Source: Calidifontibacillus erzurumensis (lineage in GTDB: Bacteria; Bacillota; Bacilli; Bacillales; Bacillaceae_J). From it: 64,000 bases of DNA. Within the stretch, counting starts at the first letter, position 1. Each line of letters starts with the position of its first letter. Below are positions 8,271 to 16,859 of this stretch, in pieces. The translations under genes and the position numbers were made by a program. The stretch is taken from assembly GCF_013303125.1 (NCBI RefSeq), contig NZ_JABTTE010000011.1:1-64000 (forward strand), given 5' to 3'. The notes under the pieces are model-generated. The model saw only the letters and a program-made list of their open reading frames with translations, ran no database searches and had not been told where the DNA came from.

Positions 8271-8309
8271 GATTTCATTATAACTTATTTATCACGCTCC
8301 CGTGTCTCA

Positions 8310-8837
8310 GCCTATGGGAGCATTATAGAGCAGCCTGGCCAGGTTATCGAGCGTTCGTTGATGATTTCGTTTGGGTGGAGGAGTGAGCAGAATTTTTAAG
8401 GTGTTGTTTTTTGTTTGATTCATTTTCAGGACCTCCAGTTTTATGTTTTGGTATTTTTTTACAGTTATCCTGACTTTATCATATCACAGAATAATTTTAA
8501 TGTAAATATATTTTATAAAAGTTTTTTCAATAAAATTAAAAAACTACGAGAAGATGAACCACTGCGAACGAATACAAACGATAAGAACAAAAAATGTTTA
8601 GTTCATTGTTTTGGAAAAATTGCCTAAAAAACGTACAGATCTATCAAGTGTATGTCAAAGGCATATACTCAGGTGCTTAGATACTTGATCAGTACGACGA
8701 ACAACTTCTCAATAAAATTTTTAACTAGAACGCAGCCACGTTAGCTATTTGCATCGTAATAATAAGAAGTTATTCGTGAAGTTACAGATTTAGAAGTTAT
8801 CTGGAGCGTCCAAAAATTATCCGGAACTTCTGTAAGC
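8310..8837. other. Non-coding passenger segment of the composite transposon
   Basis: About 530 bases lie between the minus-strand IS3 and IS3 copy 2. The stretch is AT-rich in 8450-8640. No ORF with a ribosome site and family resemblance was found. A 10-bp palindrome (CCTGGCCAGG, near 8334) and the pair GAAGTTATCTGGAG / TTATCCGGAACTTC near 8791-8830 are the only structures noted. Confidence 0.5.
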
Positions 8838-8911
8838 TGGTGCTAGTATAGTTTTATGGACAGCTTTTAGTTAACTCTCTATCATAAAAGATACGAGAGG
8901 AAGTGTCCGAT

Positions 8912-9178
8912 ATGAAACAAAAAAAGAAATATAACGACGATTTTAAGAAGACAATCGTTGAACTCTATCACACGGGTAGTTCGGTGAGTGCGTTAAGCAG
9001 CGAATATGGCGTATCTGAAGTGACAATATACAAATGGATTAAGGCTTTGACCCCAATCAGTGAGGAAACGGGGAGCCTAACCCCTAAAGACATCGCTGCG
9101 ATTCAGAAAGAAAATCTTCGCATGAAACAGGAGATCGAAATCTTAAAAAAGGCTATGGCCATATTCGCCAAAAAGTAA
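8912..9178 (+). CDS. IS3-family OrfA (copy 2)
   Basis: It appears identical in sequence to the orfA of copy 1, with the same AGAGGAAG ribosome site before ATG 8912, the same helix-turn-helix and coiled coil, and the same CCAAAAAG shift signal near the end. Confidence 0.88.
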   Translation: MKQKKKYNDDFKKTIVELYHTGSSVSALSSEYGVSEVTIYKWIKALTPISEETGSLTPKDIAAIQKENLRMKQEIEILKKAMAIFAKK

Positions 9179-9198
9179 CGGACAACGAGCTCATCGAT

Positions 9199-10053
9199 TT
9201 GATTCATGAACAAAAAGAGAACTATCCCATTCAAGTGATGTGTGAGGTACTTGACGTTCCTAGAAGTACTTACTACCAATCCTTGGAGCATATGGAATCG
9301 AATCGTGATCGTGAGAATAGGCAACTCACGGAAGAGATCCATCGAATTCACAAGGAGAGCAAAGCACGCTATGGGGCTCCAAAGATTCATCAATCCCCCC
9401 TTAAGGAGGGATACGCCGTGAGCCTTAAACGTGTTCAACGGCTGATGAGGAAGGCAGGAATTCGATCCATCACCGTGAAGAAGTTCCGTCCGCAAAAGAG
9501 TCAAGGAACGGTCATAGAACGCACGAATCACCTAGAGCAAGATTTTACAACTACCACCATTAATGAAAAATGGGTGGCTGACATCACCTATATTCATACG
9601 CTTAGGGATGGCTGGTGTTACTTGGCGTCTGTCTTAGACCTGCATTCTAAAAAAATTGTCGGATACTCTTTCTCTCGTTCCATGACAACAGACCTTGTGC
9701 TTCAAGCTCTGCATAATGCAGTAACAACGCAAAATCCCGAACCTGGCCTCATACTACATACGGATCTAGGGACACAGTACACAAGTGAAGCATTTGAAAA
9801 TGCATTGAAAGCTTATGAAATAAAGCAGTCGTTTAGCCGTAAGGGATGTCCATATGATAATGCCTGCATGGAGTCATTCCATGCCATCTTGAAGAAGGAA
9901 GAAGTGCACCAAGTGAAGTATCTTGACTACGAATCTGCAAAGCTTGCCCTATTCCAATATATCGAGGGCTGGTACAATCGCAAACGTATTCATGGTCAAA
10001 TAGGTTATCGAACACCTCAAGAAGTGGAAGACCTAATACGCATGTCAGCTTAA
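9199..10053 (+). CDS. IS3-family OrfB transposase (copy 2)
   Basis: It is the same rve transposase as in copy 1, with D, D and E in VADITYI, HTDLGTQYTS and DNACMESFHAILKKE. A C at 9398 changes Leu to Pro in the HTH_21 region (HQSPLKEG). If that proline disrupts the helix, this copy may depend on the other for transposase; that is inference. Confidence 0.9.
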   Translation: MIHEQKENYPIQVMCEVLDVPRSTYYQSLEHMESNRDRENRQLTEEIHRIHKESKARYGAPKIHQSPLKEGYAVSLKRVQRLMRKAGIRSITVKKFRPQKSQGTVIERTNHLEQDFTTTTINEKWVADITYIHTLRDGWCYLASVLDLHSKKIVGYSFSRSMTTDLVLQALHNAVTTQNPEPGLILHTDLGTQYTSEAFENALKAYEIKQSFSRKGCPYDNACMESFHAILKKEEVHQVKYLDYESAKLALFQYIEGWYNRKRIHGQIGYRTPQEVEDLIRMSA

Positions 10054-10097
10054 CGAGTTAACTTTTTTCTGTCCAAAATATTGACTCAGGTCCAACG

Positions 10098-10185
10098 TAT
10101 AATAATATTGGATAGGACAGTTTAATAACGTTTTATGGCGACTAAGACTCCAACTTAAGTCAGGGTACTGTTTCACTTCAAACAT
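10098..10185 (-). pseudogene. PD-(D/E)XK nuclease-family gene, 5' part (split by composite transposon)
   Basis: ATG 10185 on the minus strand follows AGGTGAAAGCGG. About 29 codons read MFEVKQYPDLSWSLSRHK, then LLNCPIQYYY, the Cys-Pro-x-x-Tyr-Tyr type start common in Cas4/AddB-like PD-(D/E)XK nucleases. The frame joins seamlessly with 3425-2938 once the transposon and one ACG are removed. The gene is dead as it stands: split here and missing its 3' third. It lies 63 nt downstream of the minus-strand gene at 10249-10530, probably in one transcript. Confidence 0.75.
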
Positions 10186-10248
10186 CCGCTTTCACCTATT
10201 CCTCGAAATGTGCGGCTCTTGCTTTGCCTTTTTCCCACAAAAATTTCC

Positions 10249-10530
10249 TTACTTCCTTCTCGCTCTGAACGCTGTATCCAGGCGTTGGACTCTGCTATTC
10301 CTCTCCTTTTTGCCTCGCATATTCTTCTTAATTCCGATAATTGTGATCAACAAGATATGTTGTCCCGTACTCTCAAAAACCAATTGATTCCCATCCTCTA
10401 ATCGCCATTTGAGTTTTCCTTTGAACTTCGGCATCTTTCTTAACTGTCTTTGCACCCACATCGGTGTGAAACCTTGCTCCTTGCACCTTACCAATGCATG
10501 CCTGGTGAATCTGATCTCCACGTTAATCAC
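10249..10530 (-). CDS. Small basic protein, possibly DUF4258-like
   Basis: This 93-residue, very basic protein has an N-terminal segment RFTRHALVRCKEQGFTP resembling the DUF4258 pattern (H-A-x-x-R-x-x-x-x-G). It is followed by beta-type stretches (WRLEDGNQLVFESTG, ILLITIIGIKK). The GTG start at 10530 is weak. It precedes the broken nuclease gene on the same strand, so it may be its partner; no function can be stated. Some DUF4258 proteins are toxin-like, but that is family knowledge only. Confidence 0.5.
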   Translation of the reverse strand: MINVEIRFTRHALVRCKEQGFTPMWVQRQLRKMPKFKGKLKWRLEDGNQLVFESTGQHILLITIIGIKKNMRGKKERNSRVQRLDTAFRARRK

Positions 10531-10584
10531 CTACCAATCCAAGTTCAGTTAATAGAGTTTAGGTAGTATTTTTATTGAAAATTT

Positions 10585-10628
10585 AAAGGGCATCGTCTCC
10601 ATTGTTTTGCTTGGATCCGATGCCCTTA
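10585..10628. terminator. Hairpin, probable terminator
   Basis: AAAGGGCATCG and CGATGCCCTTA pair over a 22-nt loop. Flanking T- and A-rich tracts are short, so the direction is unclear. Confidence 0.5.
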
Positions 10629-10629
10629 T

Positions 10630-11140
10630 TTGGGGTTCGTATTTTGTTATGAGCTTTCTCCGCTTTCTTCGCATAGATATCACCTCTGACAGAACAAATG
10701 TTTGTATTTGTTAATATGGATTATAGCATGCCACAGTATGCTTGTGTATAATCACCTAAATATAATTTTCTGAATTTTTTGCCCGCCAGACAACGGAAAA
10801 GCAGGGGATGGGGTGATCGGGCGTTGGGGATAAGTTTGGATTATCCAGATGTTATTCACAATCCTTTCTGTTGATATTGTGGATATAAGAGGGTTTAAGT
10901 TTATTAGGGCTACACAATGGTTTCTACTGCTGATTATTTGTGCAACTCTTTCATACATAAGTAGTACATTTTCCATAATACTTATGAACATCTGCATAAC
11001 TTTTTATCAATCCTACGATTTTCTATCCATTAAACCCACTGCATTTTTCAAACATTGTGCATAACCTTTCAGCAAATCCTTCAGAACATTTGTGGAGCAA
11101 ATACAAAACAGGGGAAAGGTTAAGGATTTGTACGAAAAGA
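10630..11140. other. Intergenic stretch with three DnaA-box-like sites
   Basis: No gene is seen. The stretch contains TTATTCACA (10852-10860), TGTGGATAT (10879-10887) and TGTGCATAA (11056-11064); the first and third match the DnaA-box form TTATNCACA on one strand or the other. Three sites in ~210 bases of AT-rich DNA may be chance. Confidence 0.35.
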
Positions 11141-11154
11141 GGAGGCGATCAGTG

Positions 11155-11448
11155 ATGATAAGTGTTATCTTCTGGGGTTCGACTATCCTTTCATTACTTT
11201 CTGCGTTGATCGCAATAATTTCTCGAAATTGGCGTTACATGATCGTAAGTGCAATCTTGTATTATCCTCTGGCCTGGTATTTGAACGCAACGCCTCGCTT
11301 TGAAGGAGCCTTACTTCTATACGTTTTTCATATCCTGATCGCTTATTCCGTCTATAGCAAACGACGGCTGATGTGGCTGGCTTGGGTTTCGTTAGTTCCG
11401 CTCATTACGTTTCCACTTTGGATTGCATTCTTGGTATTGAACCAGTAA
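11155..11448 (+). CDS. Small integral membrane protein of unknown function
   Basis: About 97 residues, almost entirely hydrophobic, with three to four predicted membrane segments (VIFWGSTILSLLSALIAII, YMIVSAILYYPLAWYL, ALLLYVFHILIAYSVY, WVSLVPLITFPLWIAFLVL). AGAGGAGG at 11138-11145 places the start at ATG 11155 or the GTG one codon earlier, not at the more distant upstream GTG. No family is recognised. It stands alone between decayed fragments. Confidence 0.65.
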   Translation: MISVIFWGSTILSLLSALIAIISRNWRYMIVSAILYYPLAWYLNATPRFEGALLLYVFHILIAYSVYSKRRLMWLAWVSLVPLITFPLWIAFLVLNQ

Positions 11449-11501
11449 ACTGACAGTATCACGTTTTAGGAGTGTGGACATATGATCCAGAACCGACACT
11501 C

Positions 11502-11582
11502 CGCTCCTTTGAGGCTTAGCCTGTAATAGCCCAATCATTTCCCTGGAGGCTTTTACAGGCTAAGCTCTACTACCAGGGAGCG
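11502..11582. other. Nested inverted repeat / extended hairpin
   Basis: The inner arms GCTTAGCCTGTAA (11514-11526) and TTACAGGCTAAGC (11553-11565) are a perfect 13-bp pair. The outer arms CGCTCC and GGAGCG (11502-11507, 11577-11582) pair as well. It lies directly before a gene fragment and has no T-tract. It could be an RNA leader or a remnant of a mobile-element end. Confidence 0.5.
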
Positions 11583-11595
11583 TGATGGAAATTGA

Positions 11596-11844
11596 AGCCA
11601 CCGAAATCGAGCTTTTTATCGGCATCATCGCAAGCGAATTATCCATCGTAATCGTAATATCACCAAGCATTTTTGTTGGAATGTAAAGAACAATGAATAT
11701 GGTCGATTAGCAAAAGGTAAAATCCATTGTTCGTGTTGGATGTGCAGAGAAAAAACTCGTTTTCTTGGTCATCCGAAATCGGAAAAAGCCAGAATTGAGG
11801 GATTTCGGCATCAGATTACTGAGTACATCAAAGAAGATCAGTAA
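11596..11844 (+). pseudogene. Small conserved Cys-containing protein, lacking a usable start
   Basis: The frame from 11596 to TAA 11842-11844 codes a basic peptide with NRAFYRHHRKRIIHR, then KGKIHCSCWMCREKT. This resembles the small Firmicutes proteins with a KGKIHCSC..C motif often seen as free-standing hypothetical genes. A TGA in the same frame (11593-11595) and the lack of any ATG/GTG/TTG in the first half show that the start is lost. It looks like the 3' part of a formerly intact gene. Confidence 0.55.
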
Positions 11845-11855
11845 TTGAATATCAA

Positions 11856-11884
11856 GAGGGCATCCGAAGATGGAATGCCCTTTT
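11856..11884 (+). terminator. Terminator
   Basis: GAGGGCAT and ATGCCC pair over a short loop and are followed by TTTT. It sits 12 nt behind the stop of the small Cys-protein fragment. Confidence 0.7.
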
Positions 11885-11901
11885 CATTTGCCCAATGAAC
11901 T

Positions 11902-12190
11902 TTATTCCGAAGCATATTTTTGAAGCTGGTGTAATCCCTTATGCCACAGCTCATTCATCTGTTCCTCAACTTTTTTCTCCTGGAACAATGGTATCTCCGC
12001 CTCTACATAGACATCGATTCATGCCCACTGATCTACCGAAATTGCTTCAATAATCTTTGAGATGCCCTCATCTTCATGTGGGACATCCCTAAACACCTGA
12101 AGACTGTTTTTATCTTCTGTCTTTACACGAGTGCATTTGCCGTTCTGCCAGTGATACAAAAGGGTATCTGATATCCGATTGGGTTTCTTT
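11902..12190 (-). pseudogene. Decayed gene fragment with an in-frame TGA
   Basis: On the minus strand one frame gives a protein-like sequence (PNRISDTLLYHWQNGK, then VFRDVPHEDEGISKIIEAI) that hits TGA after SVDQWA. It then continues IDVYVEAEIPLFQEKK to a TAA at 11902-11904. A CGA-to-TGA change would explain the stop. No start codon remains at the 5' side. I do not recognise the family. Confidence 0.5.
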
Positions 12191-12303
12191 GTTTATTGCA
12201 ATCATTCTTGAATAATAAAAGACATGTTCGGAGGTGGGTAAGCATAAAGTGATATAAACCACTAATTTTTTGAAATTCATCTTAGAGGGAGGTACTGGTA
12301 CTT

Positions 12304-14199
12304 ATGGATATCTTAAGAAAGATACAAAAGCACCGTGAGGAAGAAGAAAAACTGGCGTGGGAAGGTACCTTCGCTGAATATTTAGAGATCCTGAAAGAGA
12401 AACCATATGTAGCCCAATCGGCTCATTCGCGTGTATACAATATGATTAAAGATGCTGGGGTAGAGGAAGTAGACGGAAAAAAGAAATATAAATTTTTCAG
12501 CAGTCAGATTTTTGGAATTGATGATGCTATTGAGCGGCTTGTTGAAGAATACTTTCATCCTGCAGCGAAACGACTCGATGTAAAAAAACGGATTCTCCTT
12601 CTAATGGGACCTGTGAGCGGTGGGAAATCAACGATCGTAACAATGCTTAAAAGAGGATTGGAAGCATACTCGCGCACCGATCAAGGAGCCGTTTATGCGA
12701 TCAAAGGCTGCCCGATGCATGAAGACCCCTTGCACCTCATTCCACCAGAACTTCGCGATGATTTTTACAAGGAATATGGCATCCGCATTGAAGGCAATTT
12801 GTCTCCGTTAAATATGATGAGACTAGAGCAAGAGTATGGCGGCCGCATTGAAGATGTTATGGTTGAAAGGATCTTCTTCTCAGAAAACAAACGGGTCGGT
12901 ATAGGAACATTCAGCCCATCTGATCCGAAATCACAAGATATCGCTGATTTAACAGGAAGCATTGACTTCTCAACAATTGCTGAATTTGGTTCCGAATCAG
13001 ATCCGCGCGCTTACCGTTTTGACGGGGAGTTAAATAAAGCAAATCGGGGAATTATGGAATTCCAAGAAATGTTGAAATGCGACGAGAAATTTTTATGGCA
13101 TTTGCTTTCCCTCACACAAGAAGGGAACTTCAAAGCTGGCCGTTTTGCATTAATCAGTGCGGATGAACTGATCATCGCCCATACAAACGAAGCTGAGTAC
13201 CGCTCATTCATTTCTAACAAAAAGAATGAAGCACTCCATTCGCGTATCATTGTCATGCCAATTCCATATAACTTAAGTTATAGTGAGGAAGAACGAATAT
13301 ATGAAAAAATGATTAAAGAAAGTGAAATGGCACATGTCCACATTGCTCCGCACACGTTAAAAATTGCAGCGATGTTTACGGTTTTAACACGTCTAAAAGA
13401 ATCGAAAAAAGCCGGCATCGACCTTGTAAAGAAAATGCGTCTTTATAATGGAGAAATTATAGAAGGCTTTAATGAAGTAGATGTTGAAGAGTTGAAAAAA
13501 GAGCATCCGGATGAAGGAATGAAAGGGATTGACCCGCGTTACGTCATCAACCGGATTTCGTCAGCAATCATTCGAAAAGAAACACCATCTATTAATGCAC
13601 TCGATGTATTAAGATCATTAAAAGACGGATTAGATCAACATGCTTCTATTTCAAATGAAGACCGTGAACGCTATATGAATTTCATCTCAATCGCCCGCAG
13701 AGAATATGATGAAATTGCGAAAAAAGAAGTGCAAAAAGCATTTGTATACTCTTATGAAGAATCAGCTAAGACATTGATGGATAATTATCTAGATAATGTA
13801 GAAGCATATTGCAATAAAAATAAAATTCGCGATCCAATTACTGGTGAAGAAATGAATCCGGATGAAAAGCTCATGCGTTCGATTGAAGAACAAATCGGAA
13901 TCTCTGAAAATGCGAAAAAAGCATTCCGTGAAGAAATTTTAATCCGAATTTCTGCTTATGCCCGGAAAGGGAAACGCTTTGATTACAATTCTCATGAACG
14001 GCTGCGCGAAGCGATCCAGAAAAAGCTGTTTGCAGATTTGAAAGATGTTGTAAAAATTACAACGTCTACAAAAACACCGGATGAACAGCAATTGAAGAAA
14101 ATTAATGAAGTTGTAGCTACATTGATTGATGAATACGGCTATAACTCCACATCAGCCAATGAATTGCTGCGCTATGTCGGCAGTCTTTTAAATCGATAA
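12304..14199 (+). CDS. prkA: PrkA serine protein kinase / AAA+ sporulation protein
   Basis: This 631-residue protein starts with the typical PrkA N-terminus (EGTFAEYLEILKEKP, SAHSRVYNMIKDAG). It has a Walker A motif GPVSGGKS at residues 102-109 inside an AAA+ domain, and a C-terminal PrkA kinase-like domain (from about residue 385). In Bacillus subtilis PrkA is made in sporulating cells and acts in the cytosol with YhbH and SpoVR, whose genes are also in this window (22562 and 49440). GAGGGAGG lies 8-15 nt upstream of ATG 12304. The frame is intact, and length matches the family. Confidence 0.96.
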   Translation: MDILRKIQKHREEEEKLAWEGTFAEYLEILKEKPYVAQSAHSRVYNMIKDAGVEEVDGKKKYKFFSSQIFGIDDAIERLVEEYFHPAAKRLDVKKRILLLMGPVSGGKSTIVTMLKRGLEAYSRTDQGAVYAIKGCPMHEDPLHLIPPELRDDFYKEYGIRIEGNLSPLNMMRLEQEYGGRIEDVMVERIFFSENKRVGIGTFSPSDPKSQDIADLTGSIDFSTIAEFGSESDPRAYRFDGELNKANRGIMEFQEMLKCDEKFLWHLLSLTQEGNFKAGRFALISADELIIAHTNEAEYRSFISNKKNEALHSRIIVMPIPYNLSYSEEERIYEKMIKESEMAHVHIAPHTLKIAAMFTVLTRLKESKKAGIDLVKKMRLYNGEIIEGFNEVDVEELKKEHPDEGMKGIDPRYVINRISSAIIRKETPSINALDVLRSLKDGLDQHASISNEDRERYMNFISIARREYDEIAKKEVQKAFVYSYEESAKTLMDNYLDNVEAYCNKNKIRDPITGEEMNPDEKLMRSIEEQIGISENAKKAFREEILIRISAYARKGKRFDYNSHERLREAIQKKLFADLKDVVKITTSTKTPDEQQLKKINEVVATLIDEYGYNSTSANELLRYVGSLLNR

Positions 14200-14662
14200 T
14201 GAAACGTTATTTCTTTTTTGTGGTTTAATAAAATACTCCCTTGCCATCTACATTTGCTATTTTTGATGAACTTATAAAAGGTCGTCTACCATGTTAAATT
14301 AAAATCTTTGATGGGTATTGAGTTAATTACTTGTTATTAATGTAAAACTTTATATTTTTTGGAGGTACATCACTATATAGCTAGTGGTGTACTTTTTTAG
14401 TTGTAGCTTTTAAATGATTTCGGTTATCATAACAACACATAGAACTGTATTAACAACTTCATCGTAGTTTTATTATTTTTATTAATAATAGTCACTCCTA
14501 AAAGCAATTGAGCCAGATAGTTAATTAAGTGTAACTATTTATGTATATAAAAGGGAGCCATTGTATTTTTAAGCAGTGGCTCCTGATTAGTTTAAGATGT
14601 ATAAAGGTGTTAGAAAATATAAAAAGATTTTTGTTGGAAACAGCATTTAGAATACTGAAAAC
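14200..14662. other. AT-rich spacer with two hairpins
   Basis: No gene was found between prkA and the convergent PNP-oxidase-like gene. Besides the terminator at 14365-14398, GGAGCCA / TGGCTCC at 14554-14583 forms a second hairpin with no long T-tract. Confidence 0.5.
14365..14398 (+). terminator. Terminator downstream of prkA
   Basis: GTACATCACTA and TAGTGGTGTAC pair (one G-U) over TATAGC and are followed by TTTTTT at 14393-14398. Confidence 0.75.
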
Positions 14663-15211
14663 TCAGATATCCATCTCGACGTTTCTCCCAGGATAGAAAA
14701 TCCTTTGAGGATTCAATGGATTTTCTTTTGCAGTTCTTACTTTAGGAATAATTTTAAAAACAGCTGTATGACTCCCTAGAGATGAGCGATATTTTTCAAC
14801 ATGAGTTTGTGAAAGTTTATTATTATGGTAGCCGGGTAAATATTTATCCAACATTCCTTGCAATGCCGAAGTAGCTTCTATAATGTCATTTACACGTTCG
14901 ATGACTCCAAACATCATTACACTCATATAAGCTGTATCTGTTTTTGCGGGTATAGGACTTACCAAAGTTCCGTATTCTTCAGCTACCGTAAAGCAACAGT
15001 TTGGGTTCGCACGTATTAATTCAATTTTTCTTCCTTCTTGAGCTCCATGAAAATAAATAGCCCCATTCATCCAGATGAAATTCAAAGGTACTACATAGGG
15101 TAGTTCCCCATCTGTCAAACCAAGGTAACCAATGCGTGCATTGCTTAAAAATTCATCTATTCGCTTTTCATCTGTACACATTAGTTTTTCTTTGCGAATC
15201 TTTTTTTGCAT
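14663..15211 (-). CDS. Pyridoxamine 5'-phosphate oxidase-like flavoprotein (NimA-like)
   Basis: The 182-residue protein has a split-barrel flavin-binding fold signature: a short N-terminal helix ([29 protein letters not shown]), then [25 protein letters not shown] typical of the pyridoxamine oxidase-like / nitroimidazole-resistance group. It probably binds FMN or a related cofactor in the cytosol; the reaction is unknown. It is divergently transcribed from a MocR-type regulator with about 110 bp between the starts, so it is the likely target of that regulator. Confidence 0.82.
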   Translation of the reverse strand: MQKKIRKEKLMCTDEKRIDEFLSNARIGYLGLTDGELPYVVPLNFIWMNGAIYFHGAQEGRKIELIRANPNCCFTVAEEYGTLVSPIPAKTDTAYMSVMMFGVIERVNDIIEATSALQGMLDKYLPGYHNNKLSQTHVEKYRSSLGSHTAVFKIIPKVRTAKENPLNPQRIFYPGRNVEMDI

Positions 15212-15258
15212 TTTTTATCCCAACCTCCATAGCAAGTGATATGATCATTATAGAAAAT

Positions 15259-15308
15259 ATCTGTACATGTTATAAGGGACAAATTTAAAAGATTTAATAG
15301 GTACAGAT
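15259..15308. promoter_or_regulatory. Candidate MocR operator between divergent genes
   Basis: ATCTGTAC (15259-15266) and GTACAGAT (15301-15308) are perfect 8-bp inverted copies, 34 bp apart, in the short region between the PNP-oxidase-like gene and the MocR gene. MocR regulators usually bind in such divergent intergenic regions, often with repeated half-sites. Assignment is inference. Confidence 0.5.
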
Positions 15309-15320
15309 GGAGGGATGATC

Positions 15321-16715
15321 ATGGAAATTACCCCATTTTTAAATCGAGAGCTTTCAGAACCTTTATATAGTCAACTGTATCATTGGATTAAGAAAGAAAT
15401 TGAAGAAGGCAGACTATTACATGGAATGAAAATGCCATCCATTCGCCAACTAGCAACTCATTTAAAAGTCAGTCGGAATACTGTTGTAACAGCCTATCAA
15501 CAGCTTGAATCGGAGGGATATTTAGAAAGTGTCCCGAAAAGCGGGATATGGGTAGCTGAAATAGAAAAAGCAGCCTTACATCCAATGGAGAAGGTTATTC
15601 CAGTTCGACAAGAATGGAAATCATCAAACGAAACTCTTATCAATTTTGAATATGGAAATATTGATCTTGAAAAATTTCCATTGAAGCTGTGGAAAAAATG
15701 TATTTCAGACGTTGTTAGTCAAAATAACAACTGGTTATTTGAGTACGGAGAAAAACAGGGTGAGTTTTCATTAAGACAAGAGATTTCAAAATATTTACTA
15801 CAATCCAGAGGTGTCCATTGTACACCCGAACAAATTATTATTACATCTGGAACACAAAATTCCATTTCGTTAATCTGTCATCTACTAAATCTACAGCAAG
15901 AAAAAGTTGCGATAGAAGAACCAGGTTATAATGGAGTGCGAAATGTTTTTGAAAATGAAGGATGCCATATGGAACCTGTGCCTCTTGAAAAGGACGGATT
16001 ATCATTAGAACATGTTCATTTGAGCAAGGCAAAAGCTGTTTATATAACACCTTCTCATCAGTTTCCATTTGGGATGATTCTCTCCATTTCGAAAAGAATC
16101 AAATTATTAAACTGGGCCTATCAAACAGGTGGATACATAATTGAGGATGATTATGATAGTGAATTTCGTTATAAAGGCCAACCCATTCCTTCCTTGAAAT
16201 CTCTAGATGAAGAGGAAAGGGTCATATATCTTGGTACATTTTCTAAATCATTTCTTCCTTCCATACGTTTAAGTTATATGGTGCTTCCACCTTCGTTATT
16301 GGATCAATACACTCAAAACTTTAGGAATTATAATCAATCGGCCTCTCCAATTATTCAGCGGGCTATGGCTTTATTCATGGAATCTGGTGAATTTGAGAGG
16401 CATATTAGAAGAATGCGCAAAAAATATCAAAGAAAGCATCAAACCTTAATTAAAAGCATTGAACAAAATATGGGTAGTAAAGTACGTATCATTGGAGAAG
16501 ATGCTGGATTGCATATTTTATTAAAATTAAACACTGTATCATGTTTTGAATTGATTGAAACTGCTTTACAAAAAGGAGTACAAGTTCATTCTCCATTAAA
16601 ATTTTGGCTTCATCCAACTTCTGAAAGCCATCCTTACATTATGTTAGGATTTGGTGGATTATCAATTGAAGAAATTGAAAAAGGTATTCAATTACTCGCC
16701 AGCTGTCTCCCGTGA
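15321..16715 (+). CDS. MocR/GntR-type regulator with aminotransferase-like domain
   Basis: The protein has about 464 residues. An N-terminal GntR winged helix-turn-helix (MPSIRQLATHLKVSRNTVVTAY) is followed by a fold-type I aminotransferase domain. The PLP-binding lysine is in GTFSKSF, with the conserved Asp/Tyr region IIEDDYDSEFRY. Such proteins sense PLP or amino compounds. GGAGGG at 15309-15314 favours ATG 15321 over ATG 15315. It is divergent to the PNP-oxidase-like gene, which fits a PdxR-like arrangement, though the target here is not a PLP synthase gene. Confidence 0.9.
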   Translation: MEITPFLNRELSEPLYSQLYHWIKKEIEEGRLLHGMKMPSIRQLATHLKVSRNTVVTAYQQLESEGYLESVPKSGIWVAEIEKAALHPMEKVIPVRQEWKSSNETLINFEYGNIDLEKFPLKLWKKCISDVVSQNNNWLFEYGEKQGEFSLRQEISKYLLQSRGVHCTPEQIIITSGTQNSISLICHLLNLQQEKVAIEEPGYNGVRNVFENEGCHMEPVPLEKDGLSLEHVHLSKAKAVYITPSHQFPFGMILSISKRIKLLNWAYQTGGYIIEDDYDSEFRYKGQPIPSLKSLDEEERVIYLGTFSKSFLPSIRLSYMVLPPSLLDQYTQNFRNYNQSASPIIQRAMALFMESGEFERHIRRMRKKYQRKHQTLIKSIEQNMGSKVRIIGEDAGLHILLKLNTVSCFELIETALQKGVQVHSPLKFWLHPTSESHPYIMLGFGGLSIEEIEKGIQLLASCLP

Positions 16716-16810
16716 AAAAGGATGCGTAAAAGGTAATCTGCTTAAATATTATGAAAGAGTTTTTTTAACAAAACGATTAATAAATAAGTTGCTTGCTATT
16801 CAAATACTCG

Positions 16811-16846
16811 GCACTTTCTTTGAAAAAGGAAAGTGTCCTTTTCATT
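16811..16846 (+). terminator. Terminator
   Basis: GCACTTTC and GAAAGTGT pair over a short A-rich loop, followed by CCTTTTCATTTTT. It ends the MocR gene. Confidence 0.7.
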
Positions 16847-16859
16847 TTTAAGGGATAAA

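Larger units (their letters stand above)
6943..8309 (-). mobile_element. IS3-family element of a different type, on the minus strand
   Basis: orfA and orfB on the minus strand are enclosed by imperfect inverted repeats that both read AGACAC...TGA...AAATAAGTTA (left about 6943-6974, right about 8279-8309). The exact ends are uncertain by a few bases and I found no clear target duplication. It sits inside the passenger segment of the composite transposon. Confidence 0.75.
3426..10094 (+). mobile_element. Composite transposon: two direct IS3 copies with a 4.2-kb passenger segment
   Basis: Two near-identical IS3 copies in direct orientation bracket 4683-8837. The three bases outside the left copy (3423-3425, ACG) equal the three outside the right copy (10095-10097, ACG), whereas the inner flanks do not match. 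Deleting 3426-10097 rejoins a minus-strand nuclease frame (C-P-I-Q-Y-Y-Y-T-Y-Y-S-S-H across the junction). This is strong evidence that the whole segment inserted as one unit with a 3-bp target duplication. Passengers are a secreted NlpC/P60-like protein, a membrane-anchored protein and another IS3 element. Confidence 0.85.
8838..10094 (+). mobile_element. IS3-family element, copy 2 (right end of composite transposon)
   Basis: It has the same 1257-bp length, ends and orientation as copy 1 at 3426-4682, offset by 5412 bases. It is followed directly by ACG (10095-10097), the duplicate of 3423-3425. One base difference in orfB (C at 9398 versus T at 3986) is the only one I could find. Confidence 0.9.
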
